Shown piece by piece: positions 61,501 to 64,000 of a DNA stretch of 64,000 nt. The position numbers and the translations under genes were made by a program. Under the pieces are notes generated by a model. It was given only the letters and a program-made list of their open reading frames with translations, did not search any database and had not been told where the DNA came from. How positions within the stretch are numbered: position 1 is the stretch's first letter; every line of letters begins with the position of its first letter. The DNA comes from Hydractinia symbiolongicarpus (lineage: Eukaryota > Cnidaria > Hydrozoa > Anthoathecata > Hydractiniidae), in assembly GCF_029227915.1 (NCBI RefSeq), contig NC_079885.1:1302001-1366000 (forward strand), in the 5' to 3' direction.

Positions 61501-64000
61501 AAATCCCGGACTCGGCCCGTATTGTCAAAAGTATACAAAGAAAGTACCCAGGGAGTAAACTCATTTCCCGAACGATTTTTTAAATTATTTTTTCACCACT
61601 AAAACGCATAAGACTTGTAGTTTTTAAAAATGTTTTCATTTTTGATGAGACGCTGAATAAAAGAAGTTTAATCGCCGGCAAACAAAAACCCGCGATTTCC
61701 CGTAAATCCCGGGCTTGGCCCGTATAGTCAAAAGTATAAAAAGAAAGTACCCAGGGAGTAAACTCATTTCCCGAACGATTTTTTATATTATTTTTTTACC
61801 ACTAAACGCATGAGACTTGTAGTTTTCAAAAATGTTTTCATTTTTGATGAGACGCTGAATAAAAGAAGTTTAATCGCCGGCAAACGAAAACCTGCGATTT
61901 CCCGTAAATCCCGGACTCGGCCCGTATAGTCAAAAGTATACAAAGAAAGTATCCATTGAATAAACTCTTTTCCCGAACGATTTTTTAAATTATTTTTTCA
62001 CCACTAAAACGCATGAGACTTGTAGTTTTTAAAAATGTTTTCATTTTTGCTGAGACGCTGAATAAAAGAAGTTTAATCGCCGGGAAACGAAAACTCGCGA
62101 CTTCCCGTAAATCCCGGACTCGGCCCGTATAGTCAAAAGTATACAAAGAAAGTACCCAGGGAGTAAACTCATTTCCCGAACGATTTTTTAAATTATATTT
62201 TCACCACTAAAACGCATGAGACTTGTATTTTTTAAAAATGATTTCATTTTTGATGAGACGCTGAATAAAAGAAGTTTAATCGCCGGCAAACGAAAACCCG
62301 CCATTTCCCGTAAACCCTGGACTCGGCCCGTATAATCAAAAGTATACAAAGAATGTACCCAGGGAGTAAACTCATTTCCCGAACTATTTTTTAAATTATT
62401 TTTTCACCACTAAAACGCATGACACTTGTAGTTTTCAAAATTGTTTTCATTTTTAATGAGACGCTGAATAAAAGACGTTTAATCGCCGGCAAACGAAAAC
62501 CCGCCATTTCCCGTAAACCCCAGACTCGGCCCGCATAGTCAAAAGTATACAAAGAAAGTACCCATGGAGTAAACTCATTTCCCGAACGATTTTTTAAATT
62601 ATTATTTCCCCACTAAAACGCATGAGACTTGTAGTTTTCAAGAATGTTTTCATTTCTGATGAGACGCTGAATAAAAGCAGTTTAATCGCCGGCAAACGAA
62701 AATCTGCGATTTCCCGTAAATCCTGGACTCGGCCTGTATAGTCAAAAGTATACAAAGAAAGTACCCAGGGAGTAAACTCATTTCCCGAACGATTTTTTAA
62801 ATTTTTTTTTCACCACTAAAACGCATGAGACTTGTAGTTTTCAAAAATGTTTTCATTTTTGATGAGACGCTTAATGAAAGAGGTTTAATCGCCGGAAAAC
62901 GAAAACCCGCGATTTCCCGTAAATCCCGGGCTTGGCCCGTATAGTCGAATGTATACAAAGAAAGTACCCTGTGAGTAAACTCATTTCCAGAACGATTTTT
63001 TAAATTATTTTTTCACCACTAAAACGCATAAGACTTGTAGTTTTTAAAAATGTTTTCATTTTTGATGAGACGCTGAATAAAAGAAGTTTAATCGCCGGCA
63101 AACGAAAACCCGCGATTTCCCTTAATCCCGGGCTTGGCCCGTATAGTCAAAAGTATAAAAAGAAAGTACCCAGGGAGTAAACTCATTTCCCGAACGATTT
63201 TTTATATTATTTTTTTACCACTAAACGCATGAGACTTGTAGTTTTCAAAAATATTTTCATATTTGATGGGACGCTGAATAAAAGAAGTTTAATCGCCGGC
63301 AAACGAAAATCCGCGATTTTCCGTAAATCCCGGACTCGGCCCGTATAGTCAAAAGTATACAAAGAAAGTACCCAGGGAGTAAACTCATTTCCCAAACGAT
63401 TTTTTAAATTATTTTTTCACCACTAAAACGCATAAGACTTGTAGTTTTTAAAAATGTTTTCATTTTTGATGAGACGCTGAATAAAAGAAGTTTAATCGCC
63501 GGCAAACGAAAATCCGCGATTTTCCGTAAATCCCGGACTCGGCCCGTATAGTCAAAAGTATACAAAGAAAGTACCCAGGGAGTAAACTCATTTCCCAAAC
63601 GATTTTTTAAATTATTTTTTCACCACTAAAACGCATAAGACTTGTAGTTTTTAAAAATGTTTTCATTTTTGATGAGACGCTGAATAAAAGAAGTTTAATC
63701 GCCGGCAAACGAAAACCCGCGATTTCCCGTAAATCCCGGGCTTGACCCGTATAGTCAAAAGTATAAAAAGAAAGTACCCAGGGAGTAAACTCATTCCCGA
63801 ACGATTTTTTATATTATTTTTTTACCACTAAACGCATGAGACTTGTAGTTTTCAAAAATATTTTCATATTTGATGGGACGCTGAATAAAAGAAGTTTAAT
63901 CGCCGGCAAACAAAAATCCGCGATTTCCCGTAAATCCCGGACTCCGCCCGTATAGTCAAAAGTATACAAAGAAAGTACCCAGGGAGTAAACTCATTTCCC
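55547..64000. repeat. 203-bp satellite array, segment IV
   Basis: About 41 to 42 monomers run to the window edge, which cuts a monomer at TCATTTCCC, so the array continues beyond the window. The segment begins in the same subtype G half-monomer as segments II and III and has the same approximately 93-bp deletion. It then continues into a different subtype (B instead of C). Subtypes F, G and a CATGACAC/AAAATTG variant shared with 24-30 kb dominate 56-62.5 kb. Confidence 0.96.
55900..64000. repeat. Terminal HOR mosaic with 1825-, 3852- and 5068-bp offsets
   Basis: Three overlapping relationships are visible. CTTGTACTTTTC monomers at 59175 and 61000 start a shared block of about 1.2 kb at offset 1825 bp (9 monomers). 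The G and GACGGTGAATG monomers at 56371/56581 recur at 60223/60433, offset 3852 bp (19 monomers). ATTATTTCCCC at 57533 recurs at 62601, offset 5068 bp (25 monomers), and that match runs to the window end. ATTATTTCCCC also occurs at 57127, a 406-bp dimer step. Confidence 0.85.

Noticed and set aside
1-64000. CRISPR array
   Set aside because: The repeats are about 203 bp with no unique spacers and no cas genes; the whole period is repeated.
1-64000. Inverted satellite segments or a strand switch
   Set aside because: CATGAGACTTGTAG or its variants appear on the plus strand throughout; I found no reverse-complement stretch.
1-64000. Telomeric repeats, tRNA or rRNA genes
   Set aside because: No short telomere-type repeats, tRNA-like cloverleaf with conserved T-loop, or rRNA core sequence was seen.

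Overview
The window is a block of tandemly repeated satellite DNA from a eukaryote, most likely an animal. The only other content is three copies of a truncated non-LTR retrotransposon (LINE). I see no host gene, RNA gene, CRISPR array or bacterial operon. The animal assignment rests on the LINE reverse transcriptase (GVPQGS and YADD boxes and the C-terminal motif CSCRLCKKYI), which resembles CR1/Jockey-type LINEs common in invertebrates. The sequence does not let me name the species or the chromosomal position.

Satellite: monomers of about 203 bp (usually 202-204) run head to tail in one orientation from base 1 to base 64000, roughly 295 copies, with no inversion seen. Landmarks in order are CATGAGACTTGTAG, an AAAATG-TTTT-CATTTT dyad, GATGAGACGCTGAATAAAAG, TTTAATCGCCGGCAAACG, a run of CCCG words, GTATAGTCAAAAGTATAC, AAAGAAAGTACCCAGGGAG, TTTCCCGAACG, and an A/T tract ending at CACCACTAAAA. 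Recognisable subtypes are: A (CATAAGAC, CCCGGGCTTGG); B (TATATTA, ACTAAACG, CATATTTGATGGGACG); C (AAATTTATTTT, CGCTTAATGAAAGAGG, GTCGAATG, CCCTGTGAG); D (TCAGCAC, GACGGTGAAT, CCTGGACTC); E (AAATTATATTTT, GCTAAATGAAAG); F (AAAGCCCATGAG, AAACCCTGG, ATAATC); and G (TTTGCTGAGACG, GTATCCAGGGAATAA).

Layout: the subtypes form higher-order repeats (HORs) that change along the window. A 1419-bp 7-mer fills 1 to about 3740. Blocks offset by about 1.8-2.0 kb follow to about 10.6 kb. A 1015-bp 5-mer lies near 11.7-13.75 kb. A 1621-bp 8-mer duplication (14151-17392) overlaps a 2431-bp 12-mer duplication (16541-21402). A D/F/G-rich mosaic with a 1216-bp 6-mer runs to 31.7 kb. A 1397-bp unit carrying a 21-bp deletion runs to about 35.1 kb. 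Blocks at 1600-bp and 406-bp offsets come next, then a unit at a 3024-bp offset up to the first LINE. A 609-bp trimer repeated four times lies at 50.2-52.6 kb. Blocks at 1825-, 3852- and 5068-bp offsets close the window.

LINE copies: 45321-46710, 47820-49209 and 54157-55546 are each 1390 bp on the minus strand. They have the same ends, the same 347-residue translation from the first Met, and the same satellite variants at their edges. They therefore derive from one insertion that was later copied as part of the satellite by unequal exchange. This is the clearest biological story in the window: a dead LINE fragment captured into a higher-order repeat and amplified with it. The repeated short open frames in the satellite are by-products of the repeat and not genes.
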